This document shows, piece by piece, positions 1 through 8,881 of a DNA stretch of 57,510 nucleotides; the stretch's first letter is position 1; each line of letters opens with the position of its first letter. A program made the position numbers and the translations under genes. The DNA lies in NCBI GenBank assembly GCA_900545265.1, contig UQYI01000017.1, positions 1 through 57,510 of the forward strand. Direction: 5' to 3'. The notes below the pieces were generated by a model. That model made no database searches, was not told the DNA's origin, and saw only the letters and a list, made by a program, of their open reading frames with translations. Source of the DNA: an uncultured Eubacteriales bacterium. GTDB lineage: Bacteria > Bacillota > Clostridia > Christensenellales > CAG-138.

Positions 1-31
1 TGTAGCCCCACGACTTCCCATATGCTTTCAC
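1..31 (-). CDS. 5' end of an unidentified gene, cut by the window edge
   Basis: The minus strand shows a strong ribosome binding site (AAGGAGGTG), a 5-base spacer, then GTG opening a frame that reads MKAYGKSWGY before leaving the window. Ten residues are too few to assign a family. It lies behind an attenuator-like hairpin (69-114) and beside a recombinase remnant, so it probably belongs to the same mobile-element region. The start is well supported; the product is unknown. Confidence 0.5.
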   Translation of the reverse strand, partial: MKAYGKSWGY

Positions 32-68
32 AATAACACCTCCTTCGCCCGCATCAGGGCATAAAAAC

Positions 69-114
69 AGCGCGCCTGCCGACCCAAGCGCCACTTTGGG
101 TAAACAGACGCGCT
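69..114 (-). terminator. Attenuator-like hairpin ahead of the partial gene
   Basis: On the minus strand AGCGCGTCTG pairs with CAGGCGCGCT (one mismatch) around an inner CCCAA/TTGGG stem, and GTTTTT follows at once. It lies about 38 bases upstream of the GTG start, so it would stop transcripts before the gene unless an alternative fold forms. Structure is seen; attenuation is inferred. Confidence 0.5.
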
Positions 115-286
115 ATGTACTGATTATTGCAAGGATGTCGTCTCCTTACCGGAAGATGAACCGAGCAATAGCTGCTGAAATTGACGGTTTCAAGAGGGCG
201 GAATACAAGTAGTTTCGCTGTTCGGGTGTCCTAAAACCATTGATATTACTGTGTTTTTTGAAAAATGCTGTATCACCACTCGCACC

Positions 287-341
287 ATGCGGAGTATCAT
301 TAAAGGGTTTGAAAGTCCTTTGATGATACTCCGCATTTTTT
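287..341 (+). terminator. Intrinsic terminator, 14-bp stem
   Basis: ATGCGGAGTATCAT at 287-300 is an exact inverted repeat of the sequence at 323-336 and is followed by a T run. No convincing plus-strand gene precedes it in the window, so it may be left from a deleted mobile-element gene. Confidence 0.6.
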
Positions 342-355
342 ATTTGCGGAAAAGG

Positions 356-1048
356 TCACACAGCGATCTGTGTTGGGGCGTAGCTTAGTGCTACGCCTTT
401 TCGCGTTTCCATGATAATGTCGATTTCCGGGATCTTCCGGCGATCCGGCACATCGAAAGCGCCAATGCAGTTGTAGTGAATGACTACGCGCTGGTTAGTT
501 ATGCCGTCCCGCTTTTCAGCGTGGTACACATCAATGTGGTCGATCAACTCACCCACCATGCGCCGGGTAATCGTGGTAGCGTCAGTATAGCGCCGGATGG
601 TTTCCAGAAAGAAATCCATATCCATTTTCTTGCCGTCAGCCTTTTTCAGTTCCAGCCGCAGGGCCTTGATCTTTCCGGCGGTCTCGCCTTGTTCCTGTTC
701 ATAGCGTTTGGACATTTTGGCAAACCGGGCATCGTCGATTTTGCCCGCCACATTGTCCTCATAGAGTCGTTCAAAGAGCATATCCAGCTCCCGGTCACGG
801 GCGGTCAGAGCGTCCAGCTCCCGCTGCTTGCGGATGCGTCCATTTTCCTCCACCTTTGCCGAGTGTCCGATCATAACTTTTATAAAGTCATCTTCGTATT
901 CACTGGCAAAGCAGGCCAGCCGCTTAATCTCATACAAAACAACCTGCTCTAAGAAGTCCTGCAGGATGTAGTGCGTCGCACTGCTCGTTGGCAGATGTGC
1001 TGATTTGTTCATCCCGCAAGCTTGCCAGCCAAAATGCACTCCGCACAC
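356..1048 (-). pseudogene. C-terminal remnant of a large serine recombinase (TnpX/DUF4368 type)
   Basis: The 230-residue frame carries the recombinase coiled-coil region (KQRELDALTARDRELDMLFE and the following helices) and ends in the DUF4368-like tail (RRMVGELIDHIDVYHAEK). The catalytic serine domain and recombinase domain are absent. Full-length members of this family exceed 500 residues, so about half is missing. The first 25 or so residues (MCGVHFGWQACGM...) do not look like the family and probably mark the deletion junction. No good ribosome binding site is seen. Best read as the scar of an integrated element; a functional short protein is unlikely. Confidence 0.75.
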
Positions 1049-1160
1049 AGCAGCCTGTTTTTGATCCTTTTTAGAGCGGAAAATACTTTTTTCTTTTCCC
1101 AGAAGAAAATATGTGCTATTCTATGAATGGTTTTACATTCTGACTGCAAGGAGGCTGTTT

Positions 1161-1643
1161 ATGTTTACCCTGATTTTCAACGCTTTGCTGTCCCTCGGTT
1201 CTCTTCTTTTCGTGTATGGGATTTTTGCCATAGCATTTTGGATCCTTCTGCTCATCGGGCAATGGTTCATCTTTACCAAAGCCGGCGAAGCAGGCTGGAA
1301 ATCCCTTATTCCGTTCCTGAACGGACATGTTTGCTACCGCATCTGCTGGAAACCCATGTATTACTGGATCTTCCTGCTGCTGGGTGCGGTGACCTCCTGG
1401 ATCAGTTCCAATACAGACGGAAACATTTTTCTGTTGTTTCTATCTTTTGCCTGCACCGTTGGTGCATTGGTGATCCATGTTCTGTTTAGTATCCGGCTTT
1501 CCAAAGCCTTCGGTCACGGTGCGAGCTTTGCGGTAGGTTTGATCCTGCTGCCTTCCATCTTCACCATGATCCTCGGGTTGGGCAGTTCCCAATATGTGGG
1601 GCACCCGGACAGCGCTTCCTCCGATACTGTGATCGTAGAATAA
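1161..1643 (+). CDS. Small membrane protein, DUF5684-like
   Basis: The product has 160 residues and about four hydrophobic segments. After the first long helix comes the motif AGEAGWKSLIPFLNGHVCYR, typical of DUF5684-type proteins (GxxGWKxxIPxYN); this is recognition from memory. The start at 1161 has AAGGAGG 7 bases upstream and drops 16 residues from the longer open frame. The C-terminal tail is polar and probably cytoplasmic. Function is unknown in the family. It is a single-gene unit closed by the terminator at 1658-1687. Confidence 0.7.
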   Translation: MFTLIFNALLSLGSLLFVYGIFAIAFWILLLIGQWFIFTKAGEAGWKSLIPFLNGHVCYRICWKPMYYWIFLLLGAVTSWISSNTDGNIFLLFLSFACTVGALVIHVLFSIRLSKAFGHGASFAVGLILLPSIFTMILGLGSSQYVGHPDSASSDTVIVE

Positions 1644-1657
1644 CTCGGTACAGGCAC

Positions 1658-1687
1658 AAAACGCAGGCTTTTAGGCCTGCGTTTTTG
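1658..1687 (+). terminator. Intrinsic terminator of the DUF5684-like gene
   Basis: AAACGCAGGC, a TTTTAG loop and GCCTGCGTTTTTG form a 9-10 bp hairpin with a T run just after the stop codon. Confidence 0.85.
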
Positions 1688-1791
1688 CGTATGCGTATAT
1701 TCCTTATGCGCTTATGATAGCACCCTCTCGAGTCATACCTGGCACGAAGCAGTATACGCTTTTTTCCCTATCTTTTTTTCCAATCTCCCTG

Positions 1792-2523
1792 TCATGCATC
1801 CGTCAGTTCGGAAACTATCTCTCCGGTATCCGCTGTCTCAAAAGCTTCCTGCAGGGCAAGCCCCAGATTACTGTGACGCTCCAGCGAATGCCTGCCTTGG
1901 GCAATATAGATCCAGGAATCCTTGTAGCCGCTCATAACACAAAAGTCTGATTCCGTAAGAAAGCGCACAAAGTCCGGGATATTCTCCCGATACTGGCGTA
2001 CAAAAGCCATGGAGTCCTTTTCCTTATCGGCATTGGAGCTGTTCAGCTTCCCATACAGAGCGTGATCCAGATTGCAGGACATATAGAAAATCCTATAAGG
2101 TACGCCCCAGATCTTCTCTGTGTGGATCAGAGCCAGCAGGTTCTCCTTCTTTTGCCGGTTCCGCTCCTCTATCCCCGGCTTGTTGGCCGTATATATCCCC
2201 TCGGGAGAATAGCGGGTACGGCGGAGTGTGTCCTCCACATATACATAATCCGGATCAATAAAGGCTCCATCCATATCCGAAACATGCAGTATCTCCCTGA
2301 AATCCCCTTTGCGCAGGTGATTTGTCTGCGCATACCGTTGGATCAACCGGCCCACCCGCTGAACAATATTTTCCGGCCCGGCCCGGTGTCCGGTTGTGAT
2401 ATCTCCACGTACGATATGCACATACACCGTTTCCGCCTGATACAATCGCTGCAGCAGCAAACCTAAAGCCGTTTCGTCTGAAGGCCCTTCCACGATAACG
2501 AATACGATCTTTCTACGCGTCAT
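1792..2523 (-). CDS. TOPRIM-like protein paired with an ATPase (DUF4276/OLD-like)
   Basis: The 243-residue product begins MTRRKIVFVIVEGPSDETAL. The hydrophobic strand followed by EGPSDE matches the glutamate motif of TOPRIM domains, and HVSDMDGAFID near residue 85 supplies a possible DxD metal-binding motif. The start at 2523 has GGAGAGG upstream and overlaps the end of the ATPase gene by 11 bases, which suggests translational coupling. OLD, Gabija and PARIS systems combine an ABC-type ATPase with a TOPRIM nuclease in one or two proteins, so a defence role is plausible. Nuclease activity is inference; the exact family was not checked by search. Confidence 0.6.
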   Translation of the reverse strand: MTRRKIVFVIVEGPSDETALGLLLQRLYQAETVYVHIVRGDITTGHRAGPENIVQRVGRLIQRYAQTNHLRKGDFREILHVSDMDGAFIDPDYVYVEDTLRRTRYSPEGIYTANKPGIEERNRQKKENLLALIHTEKIWGVPYRIFYMSCNLDHALYGKLNSSNADKEKDSMAFVRQYRENIPDFVRFLTESDFCVMSGYKDSWIYIAQGRHSLERHSNLGLALQEAFETADTGEIVSELTDA

Positions 2524-3895
2524 GGGCCTCTCCGGCCTCCCTGAAAGCAAAGGCGATCTCACTATCGTTGGTCGGAGCATATATCTCCCGGGGCTGTTCC
2601 CCCAGCAAAATATCCCGGTAGTAAAAGTCCCGCAGGTTTTCCGTTCCCTTCAGTCGCCCCAACCGCATATATCGATCCTCCGGATCCGTGGTGGTAAAGG
2701 CGATAAATCCCCTGTCCAACGTTTCCAGCGGACGCAGATTGTGAGAGGTGAACAGAAGCTGCCCCTTTCCCCGCTCAGAGAGGATACGCAGCAGCTCCCC
2801 CAGCAGGTATTCAAATACTCCCGCATCCATCTCATCAATGGCTACGGTAATGGAAGGCCGGTTATACAGGGCAATGAGCAGATGCAGCACGGATATCAGC
2901 TTTTTTATCCCCTCTGATTCATATTGCAGAGGGATCTCCCGGCTATTTTTGTGAGACATGAGCTGCACACTGACTCCCGGCGTGCCGTCGGCAAGTATCT
3001 GTGCCCCCAGATCCTTCAGGGCGATCGTCAGGCCGGGAACGATCTTGGGCAGCACCAGATTCATGCTTCCTATGCCCCGCTGCACCCGCTCAAAGACGGG
3101 TTTCGGCAGCAGCGCCGTACCGCTAAGAGGGATCGTCACCCGGCAAGGAGGCTGCCCCGGTGCAAAGCGAAAGGTCATGGGCAAAGCATCCAGGCTGATG
3201 CGCCCGGCGTTGGACGTGTCTATAACAAAAAGCTCCTCCCTGCCATAGGTACGCAGCCGGGCCATGATCTTTTTTTCTATAGAATCCGGTGCTTTTTGAG
3301 ACAACAGTGTCTCAAAGGCTTCACCGAAGAAAAAGGATGTTCCTTGGGCATCCGCCAGTTTACGAGCCACCAGCGCATCTACCAAAGCCGTCCGTTCACC
3401 GCCTATAAGGGCTTTACACCTTGTTTTAGGTCCGAAAGGCTCTTCCTGCCCGGCTTCCAGCAGCATCTGCATGCGGCCGCTTCCGTTCCAGGAAAGACTT
3501 TCTCCATAGATCAGAACGCCGCAGTTCCCAGATATCCCTCTTTGTTCTTCGCCCCGGTCTGTCTGTTTCTTTTTCAGCTTCAGGGTATATACGGTTCGTG
3601 TTTCCTCCTCTTCCTCCCGCAGCCGAAAGGTAAAGGAAAAGGCTGCATTGGCAGCGTCTACATGTATGTACTCCCCCAGCCGGACAGGGATGCTCTCCCC
3701 GGACAAAGCCAGCTTCAACAAAGAAAGAGCTTCGATCACGGCGGTCTTGCCGGAACCGTTCTGGCCGTAAAGCCCCAGGATCCCCGCTTCATATCCGCTG
3801 CCCGGGTTTTCCAGACTTAGAAACCCATGCTTTACGTTTTTATAATCCCGAATCTCCAAACCCGTCAGGCGTATCTGCGCCCGTTCCAGTTCCAT
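2513..3895 (-). CDS. AAA/ABC-type ATPase of a two-gene module
   Basis: The 460-residue product has Walker A GLYGQNGSGKTAVIEAL near residue 45. Toward the C-terminus it has a signature-like SEGIKKLISVLHLL, a Walker B/D-loop region ITVAIDEMDAGVFEYLLGEL and a switch-like TSHNLRPLE. This layout fits the SMC/RecF-like AAA_15/AAA_21 ATPases found with OLD nucleases and defence systems. The start at 3895 (MELERAQIRLTG) has AGGAGG 6 bases upstream; the open frame runs 45 codons further without a good site. It is followed with overlap by the TOPRIM-like gene, and the two probably act as a complex. Confidence 0.7.
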   Translation of the reverse strand: MELERAQIRLTGLEIRDYKNVKHGFLSLENPGSGYEAGILGLYGQNGSGKTAVIEALSLLKLALSGESIPVRLGEYIHVDAANAAFSFTFRLREEEEETRTVYTLKLKKKQTDRGEEQRGISGNCGVLIYGESLSWNGSGRMQMLLEAGQEEPFGPKTRCKALIGGERTALVDALVARKLADAQGTSFFFGEAFETLLSQKAPDSIEKKIMARLRTYGREELFVIDTSNAGRISLDALPMTFRFAPGQPPCRVTIPLSGTALLPKPVFERVQRGIGSMNLVLPKIVPGLTIALKDLGAQILADGTPGVSVQLMSHKNSREIPLQYESEGIKKLISVLHLLIALYNRPSITVAIDEMDAGVFEYLLGELLRILSERGKGQLLFTSHNLRPLETLDRGFIAFTTTDPEDRYMRLGRLKGTENLRDFYYRDILLGEQPREIYAPTNDSEIAFAFREAGEAHDA

Positions 3896-4079
3896 GGCAG
3901 TCCTCCTGCTTCTCTTTAAAGGTATGAAAGCTTTGCAGTCTTTCAGTTTGATGGTACACCGTTTTCCCCGCTCCGTCAAGGAAATCTGCCTCATTGTATA
4001 TTCTTCCTGGGGCTGGACATATACATCCATGGGGTATATACTGTATAAATAATCCGGAATTAAAGGAGGCTGTTACCTT

Positions 4080-5087
4080 ATGTCTGAGATCCTTGCCCAG
4101 GTGACCCGCGGCCCCATGGTGGAATCCGTACACAGAGGCTCGGTAGCCGTTACCAACGGCGCCGGCGAACTGCTGTACTGGGCCGGAGACCCCGGCCTTG
4201 TCACCTATATGCGTTCCTCCGCCAAGCCTTTACAGGCCATGAACGTACTGCTTTCCGGTACGGATAAGCTCTTTGGCTTTACCCACAAGGAACTGGCCAT
4301 TATGTGCGCCTCCCATTACGGAGAGCCCATGCACAAAGAGGTCATCCAAGGAATCCTGCATAAGATCGGCCTGCCCAAAGAAGCCCTTAAATGCGGCTTT
4401 CAGTATTCCATCTCCGCTGCCTATAAGGAAAAACAGCTGCAGGAGCACATGGTCATTGATGAAATGAACTCCAACTGCTCCGGCAAACACTGCGGCTTTT
4501 TGGCCGCCTGTGTCCAGAAGGGCTATTCCATTGAAGATTACTATCTCCCTGAACACCCCGTTCAGCAGGAAGTGCTGGGGATCGTGGCCCGCATGAGCGG
4601 CGTACCAGCCGATTCAATCCTCCTTGGCATTGATGGCTGCGGCGTTCCAGTACACGGGCTGCCCGTACAGGCCATGGCCCGTTCCTTTGCCCGGCTCACT
4701 ACGCCGGAGGATCTCTCTCCGGAATATGCTTCCGCCTGCCGTACCATTGTGACGGCCATGAACGAGCACCCGGAGATGATCGCCGGCACCAACGGCTTCT
4801 GCACCGAGTTTTTAAAGCATACCGGCGGCCGTTTTGCCGCTAAGACCGGAGCCGAAGGCGTTTACTGCATCGGCGTGAAGGATCTGAATATGGGTATTGC
4901 CCTGAAGATAGAGGACGGCAACGGCCGTGCGGTGCCTGCGGTGATGCTGGATATACTCATGCAGCTGAACCTGCTTTCCGAAGAAGAACTCCGCTCGCTG
5001 GATTCCTTCGCACATCCGGTGGTCAAGAACGTTCGCAAAGAAGACGTAGGCGTTATCCGTCCCTGCTTTACCCTGCACAAGGCTTGA
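4080..5087 (+). CDS. Asparaginase II family protein
   Basis: The 335-residue protein spans the full asparaginase_II family (PF06089). It has the N-terminal VTRGPMVESVHRGSVAV, the RSSAKPLQA motif, SHYGEPMH, the central NCSGKHCGFLAAC motif and IDGCGVPVHGLPV. Members are cytoplasmic and hydrolyse L-asparagine to aspartate and ammonia, although few have been characterised. AAAGGAGG precedes the ATG by 10 bases. The gene is divergent from the ATPase pair and closed by its own terminator, so it is probably monocistronic. Confidence 0.85.
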   Translation: MSEILAQVTRGPMVESVHRGSVAVTNGAGELLYWAGDPGLVTYMRSSAKPLQAMNVLLSGTDKLFGFTHKELAIMCASHYGEPMHKEVIQGILHKIGLPKEALKCGFQYSISAAYKEKQLQEHMVIDEMNSNCSGKHCGFLAACVQKGYSIEDYYLPEHPVQQEVLGIVARMSGVPADSILLGIDGCGVPVHGLPVQAMARSFARLTTPEDLSPEYASACRTIVTAMNEHPEMIAGTNGFCTEFLKHTGGRFAAKTGAEGVYCIGVKDLNMGIALKIEDGNGRAVPAVMLDILMQLNLLSEEELRSLDSFAHPVVKNVRKEDVGVIRPCFTLHKA

Positions 5088-5117
5088 TAACAAACGTTCC
5101 ATACTCCATACAAACGC

Positions 5118-5145
5118 AAAAGCAGCTTCTTCGGGAGCTGCTTTT
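5118..5145 (+). terminator. Intrinsic terminator after the asparaginase gene
   Basis: AAAAGCAGCT, a TCTTCGGG loop, then AGCTGCTTTT. Confidence 0.85.
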
Positions 5146-5240
5146 AGTATGCCCCAAACCAAACCGCTTTTACCCCGGGGCTGGCCTCCGGACAGGATAC
5201 ATGCTAAAATAGGGTTGTATTACATCTTCGGAGAGCTTTT

Positions 5241-6623
5241 ATGAACGTTTTTATCCGTCCCGCTGAAACAGCAGACCTGCCCCGGCTCCGTGAGATCTTT
5301 GCCTGTGCCCGTGCCTTTATGTCCGCTCACGGAAACCCCACCCAATGGGGCAGCCGTTATCCTGAAGACAGCACCATTACCAGACAAATGCACGCAGGCT
5401 GCCTGTATGCCGTGGAATCCGGCACCGGCCTCCATGGAGTCTTTGCCTGCGTACCCGGGGAAGAGCCCACTTATGCCCACATAGAAGGAGGCAGCTGGCT
5501 GGATCCTTCCCCCTATGTAACCATACATTCTCTGGCCGGGGACGGGCAGATCCCGCATCTTTTTTCTTATGTACTGGATTTTTGCCTGAAGCAGTGCCCG
5601 CATGTGCGCCTGGATACCCATCGAAACAACCATATCGTTCAACGTCTGGCAATGGAAAACGATTTTTCCTACCGGGGCGTTATCCTTGTTCGCGGGAACA
5701 GCCCCCGCCTGGCCTTTGAACGCCTGCCGGAGAGCCATGCTCTGCCGCCGGAACCCAACGCCCTGCTCCGGGCCATGGGGATAACGGCTCAAGGAGTTAC
5801 CCGCTTTCACTCTGTGGAAGATGATGCCCCCTACAATGTATGGAAAGCAGACACACCGGCAGGCATCCGCGTTTTGAAAAAGGCCAAGGCTTATGAAGGA
5901 GAACTCTATGCCCGTTTTTTGCAGCAGACAACTCCCTGGACTCCCCGCCTGTACGATACCCTGCGCCTGGGCCGGGACACCTATCTTCTGTTGGAATATA
6001 TACCCGGAAGGGACCTGTGCCTCTGCACCCGGGAGGCCCTGACATCCGCCGTTACTGCTTTAGCCGAATTGCAAAAAAGCTGGTGGGAGCGCCGGGATAT
6101 GGAAACCGCCGGGTTTCCCTATGCACAGGCCCTTCAGGAGCGTACAAACCGTGGCAAGATCGTTGCCGGTCTGCGAGACCCCGCTTTGGATGCCGCTTAT
6201 AAGGAATATCTTTCTCTTTTCCATACGCTGCCCCGTACTTTGTGCCACGATGACCTGCTGCCCTTCAATCTGCTGCTACAGGGAGAGCGCTGCACCTTTA
6301 TTGACTGGGAATACGGAGGCATGCTGCCTTACCCAACGCCCCTTGTGCGCCTGCTGGCCCATGGAACAGAGGCACCCGATGGTTTATTTTATTTGAAGGA
6401 CGAGGACAGAGCCTTTGCGCTGGAACTGTACTACCGGCTCCTGCCGGAGCCCATGGGCATCCCTCGAGGAGCCTATTACAGGCACATGAACTGCTTCTTT
6501 TTCTACGAATACTGTGAATGGGTAGCCCTTGGACTGCAGCATGATCCTGAGCAAATACCTCTGTTTGCACCCTATCTGGAAAAGGCCCGTTCTCTGGCCC
6601 GGCAGCTGGCCGATCATGCCTGA
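5241..6623 (+). CDS. GNAT acetyltransferase-APH phosphotransferase fusion
   Basis: The 460-residue protein joins two domains. Residues 1-160 form a GNAT fold (MNVFIRPAETADLPRLREIF at the start; VRLDTHRNNHIVQRLAMEND as the acetyl-CoA/late region). Residues about 170-455 form an aminoglycoside/choline-kinase-like domain with the catalytic loop LCHDDLLPFNLLL and the metal motif FIDWEYGG. The catalytic HDD, N and D residues are all present. A similar layout occurs in bifunctional AAC-APH enzymes, but the kinase domain also resembles choline/thiamine-kinase-like proteins, so the substrate may be a metabolite, not an antibiotic. It stands alone between a terminator and the polymerase promoter. Confidence 0.75.
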   Translation: MNVFIRPAETADLPRLREIFACARAFMSAHGNPTQWGSRYPEDSTITRQMHAGCLYAVESGTGLHGVFACVPGEEPTYAHIEGGSWLDPSPYVTIHSLAGDGQIPHLFSYVLDFCLKQCPHVRLDTHRNNHIVQRLAMENDFSYRGVILVRGNSPRLAFERLPESHALPPEPNALLRAMGITAQGVTRFHSVEDDAPYNVWKADTPAGIRVLKKAKAYEGELYARFLQQTTPWTPRLYDTLRLGRDTYLLLEYIPGRDLCLCTREALTSAVTALAELQKSWWERRDMETAGFPYAQALQERTNRGKIVAGLRDPALDAAYKEYLSLFHTLPRTLCHDDLLPFNLLLQGERCTFIDWEYGGMLPYPTPLVRLLAHGTEAPDGLFYLKDEDRAFALELYYRLLPEPMGIPRGAYYRHMNCFFFYEYCEWVALGLQHDPEQIPLFAPYLEKARSLARQLADHA

Positions 6624-6837
6624 AGAAATTGACAAAATGGCAGCATAGAAGGATCATGTGCCGTTTAAGGAAAGGAAAGTCTGCAGAATTTTTTTGAAAG
6701 CGGTTGGCTGAAGAACGCCGCTTTTATTCTCATACACTCCTCCGCGCAACCCCGCGCTTTGGCTTTTGCAACAATGCTTTTTTGCACTGCTGTCTACTCC
6801 GTCTGCGAAGGAAAGCGGATACTTCCATAAAGCCCCA

Positions 6838-6866
6838 TTTACACGAATGATTGTTTGGTGTATACT
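6838..6866 (+). promoter_or_regulatory. Promoter with an internal LexA-like box
   Basis: TTTACA (6838-6843) and TATACT (6861-6866) are separated by exactly 17 bases. The spacer contains CGAATGATTGTTTG (6844-6857), which matches 8 of 10 defined positions of the Gram-positive LexA site CGAAC-N4-GTTCG. It lies upstream of a Y-family polymerase gene, a classic SOS target. Confidence 0.6.
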
Positions 6867-6911
6867 GTGAATAAAGAAGATGTCTGCCGAACCGGGAAAG
6901 GAGGGCTGCCA

Positions 6912-8414
6912 ATGGAACGCACCTATATTGCCATTGATCTGAAGTCCTTCTATGCCTCGGTAGAGTGCGTAGAACGGGGGCTGGACCCCCTTACGGCTCA
7001 TCTGGTAGTGGCGGATAAAAGCCGCACCAGCAAGACCATCTGTCTGGCAGTATCCCCGGCCATGAAAGCACTGGGAATTCCCGGCAGGCCCCGCCTGTTT
7101 GAAGTGGAGCAGCAGATCCGCACCCTGAACACTTTGCGCCGAAGCAAAGCCCCCGGCAAGCACTTTTCCGGAAAAGCCATGGACAGCGTCTCCCTTTCAG
7201 ACCCGTCCATGGAAGCGGATTTTTTTATTGCCGTTCCCCAGATGGCTCATTATATAGATATCAGTACCCGGATCTATCAGCTCTATCTGCGTTTTATCGC
7301 ACCGGAGGACATCCATATATACTCCATTGATGAGGTATTTATCGATGCAACACCCTATCTGCGCCCCCTTGGCATGACGCCCCGGCAGCTGGCGGAGACC
7401 CTGATCCACACCGTGTTGAAGGAATCCGGCATTACCGCTACGGCTGGCATAGGCCCCAACCTGTATTTGTGCAAGGTTGCCATGGACATTGTAGCCAAAC
7501 ATCTGCCCCCAGACAGACATGGGGTGCGCATAGGGGAATTGAGCGAAATGGATTACCGCCGTCTTCTGTGGGCGCACCGGCCGTTGACAGACTTTTGGCG
7601 GCTGGGCCGAGGCTATGCTAAAAAGCTGGAACAGCATGGCCTGTATACCATGGGCGATATCGCCCGCTGTTCTTTGGGCGGTCCGGGAGAATATTACAAC
7701 CAGTCACTGTTGTACCGTCTGTTCGGTGTAAATGCAGAGCTGCTCATCGACCACGCCTGGGGGCTGGAGCCCTGCGGTATGGCGCAGATCAAAGCATATC
7801 GTCCATCCGCCCGAAGTCTGGGCAGCGGCCAGGTGCTGCAGGAACCGTATCCCTGTGAAAAGGCACGGCTGGTGGTGCGTGAAATGGCGGATATGCTGGC
7901 ACTGGAACTGGCCGGCAAAGGGTTGACAACGGCCCAGTTGACTCTTGTCATCGGATATGACCGGGAAAGCCTGCTGGATCCCCAGCGAAAGGCAGCGTAC
8001 AACGGTCCTGTTGTGACCGATGCTTACGGGCGCCAGATACCCAAGAGCGTTCACGGCACGATTCGACTCAACAGCCCTACCGCTTCTTCTTTAGAACTGC
8101 TGGAAGCCGTGACCCGGCTGTTTGAAAGCATTGTACACCCGGCGCTGTTGGTGCGGCGGATCAATCTTTCTGCAGAAAACGTATTGTCCCGGGAAGAGGC
8201 CGCCGCTCGATGCCCTCAACAGCTGAACCTGTTTGCAGATGCAGAAGCATTGGCCCGGCAGGATCGGGAAAGGGAAAAGGAATCTCAGCGGCAAAAAGCG
8301 CTGCTGCATATCAAGAAGAAATTTGGCAAAAACGCCATTTTAAGAGGAATGAGTCTGGAAGAGGGCGCTACCGCCCGCCAACGCAACCAGCAGATAGGAG
8401 GGCACAAGGCATGA
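6912..8414 (+). CDS. Y-family DNA polymerase (DinB/UmuC-like)
   Basis: The 500-residue protein begins MERTYIAIDLKSFYASVECV, the palm motif with the first catalytic Asp. It carries YSIDEVFIDATPYL with the second acidic pair (DE) near residue 140, and a helix-hairpin region at WRLGRGYAKKLEQHGLYTMG. It is longer than DinB (about 350-420) and resembles the YolD-linked UvrX/UmuC-like polymerases of Firmicutes. The start at 6912 has AAAGGAGGG upstream. It performs error-prone translesion synthesis. It overlaps the YolD-like gene by 4 bases (ATGA), and the LexA-like promoter suggests induction by DNA damage. Confidence 0.85.
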   Translation: MERTYIAIDLKSFYASVECVERGLDPLTAHLVVADKSRTSKTICLAVSPAMKALGIPGRPRLFEVEQQIRTLNTLRRSKAPGKHFSGKAMDSVSLSDPSMEADFFIAVPQMAHYIDISTRIYQLYLRFIAPEDIHIYSIDEVFIDATPYLRPLGMTPRQLAETLIHTVLKESGITATAGIGPNLYLCKVAMDIVAKHLPPDRHGVRIGELSEMDYRRLLWAHRPLTDFWRLGRGYAKKLEQHGLYTMGDIARCSLGGPGEYYNQSLLYRLFGVNAELLIDHAWGLEPCGMAQIKAYRPSARSLGSGQVLQEPYPCEKARLVVREMADMLALELAGKGLTTAQLTLVIGYDRESLLDPQRKAAYNGPVVTDAYGRQIPKSVHGTIRLNSPTASSLELLEAVTRLFESIVHPALLVRRINLSAENVLSREEAAARCPQQLNLFADAEALARQDREREKESQRQKALLHIKKKFGKNAILRGMSLEEGATARQRNQQIGGHKA

Positions 8415-8833
8415 CCCCATCCTTTTCTTATGAAGATATTTTGCATGCGGCCCGTCCCCCCGTTCCCCAAGAACATCCCCCCATGCCTCTTTTGGATCGC
8501 GCCGCCCAGTTTGCTCCTTTTGCCGCGCTTTCCGGGTATGACGATGCCATTACGGAAGCCGGCCGTCTTACCCAGACCTGCCGGGAACTGACGGAAGATG
8601 CGTTGGAAGAACTGAACCGATCCCTTATGCGGTTGCTGCAGGATCCAACTCGTCCAAAGGTAGAACTGCTCTGTTTCTGCCGGGATGAATATAAAAGCGG
8701 CGGCGCTTATACGACCGTTTGCGGGCGGATCCGCCGGATCGATCACGCTGCCGGGCTGTTGTATCTGGATTCGGGAAAAAGTATTCCGCTGCATACGATC
8801 CTGGATTGCCGGAAAGCAGAAGAAATACCATAG
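8411..8833 (+). CDS. YolD-like protein
   Basis: The 140-residue product contains MPLLDRAAQFAPFAALSGYD, the conserved core of YolD-like proteins (RAxxFAPFAALxGyd), followed by a region with ITEAGRLTQTCRELTED. YolD-like proteins are usually encoded next to Y-family polymerases of the UvrX type, and that is the case here with a 4-base overlap, so the two are translated together. The family's molecular role is not well established; an accessory or regulatory role for the polymerase is the usual inference. Confidence 0.85.
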   Translation: MTPSFSYEDILHAARPPVPQEHPPMPLLDRAAQFAPFAALSGYDDAITEAGRLTQTCRELTEDALEELNRSLMRLLQDPTRPKVELLCFCRDEYKSGGAYTTVCGRIRRIDHAAGLLYLDSGKSIPLHTILDCRKAEEIP

Positions 8834-8852
8834 ACAACCCCATTATGGCATA

Positions 8853-8881
8853 CAAAAAAGCACCCGAAAGGGTGCTTTTTG
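8853..8881. terminator. Bidirectional terminator between the yolD-like gene and tRNA-Ser
   Basis: AAAAAAGCACCC-GAAA-GGGTGCTTTTT has T runs on both strands, so it serves the polymerase operon and the converging tRNA-Ser gene. Confidence 0.85.
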
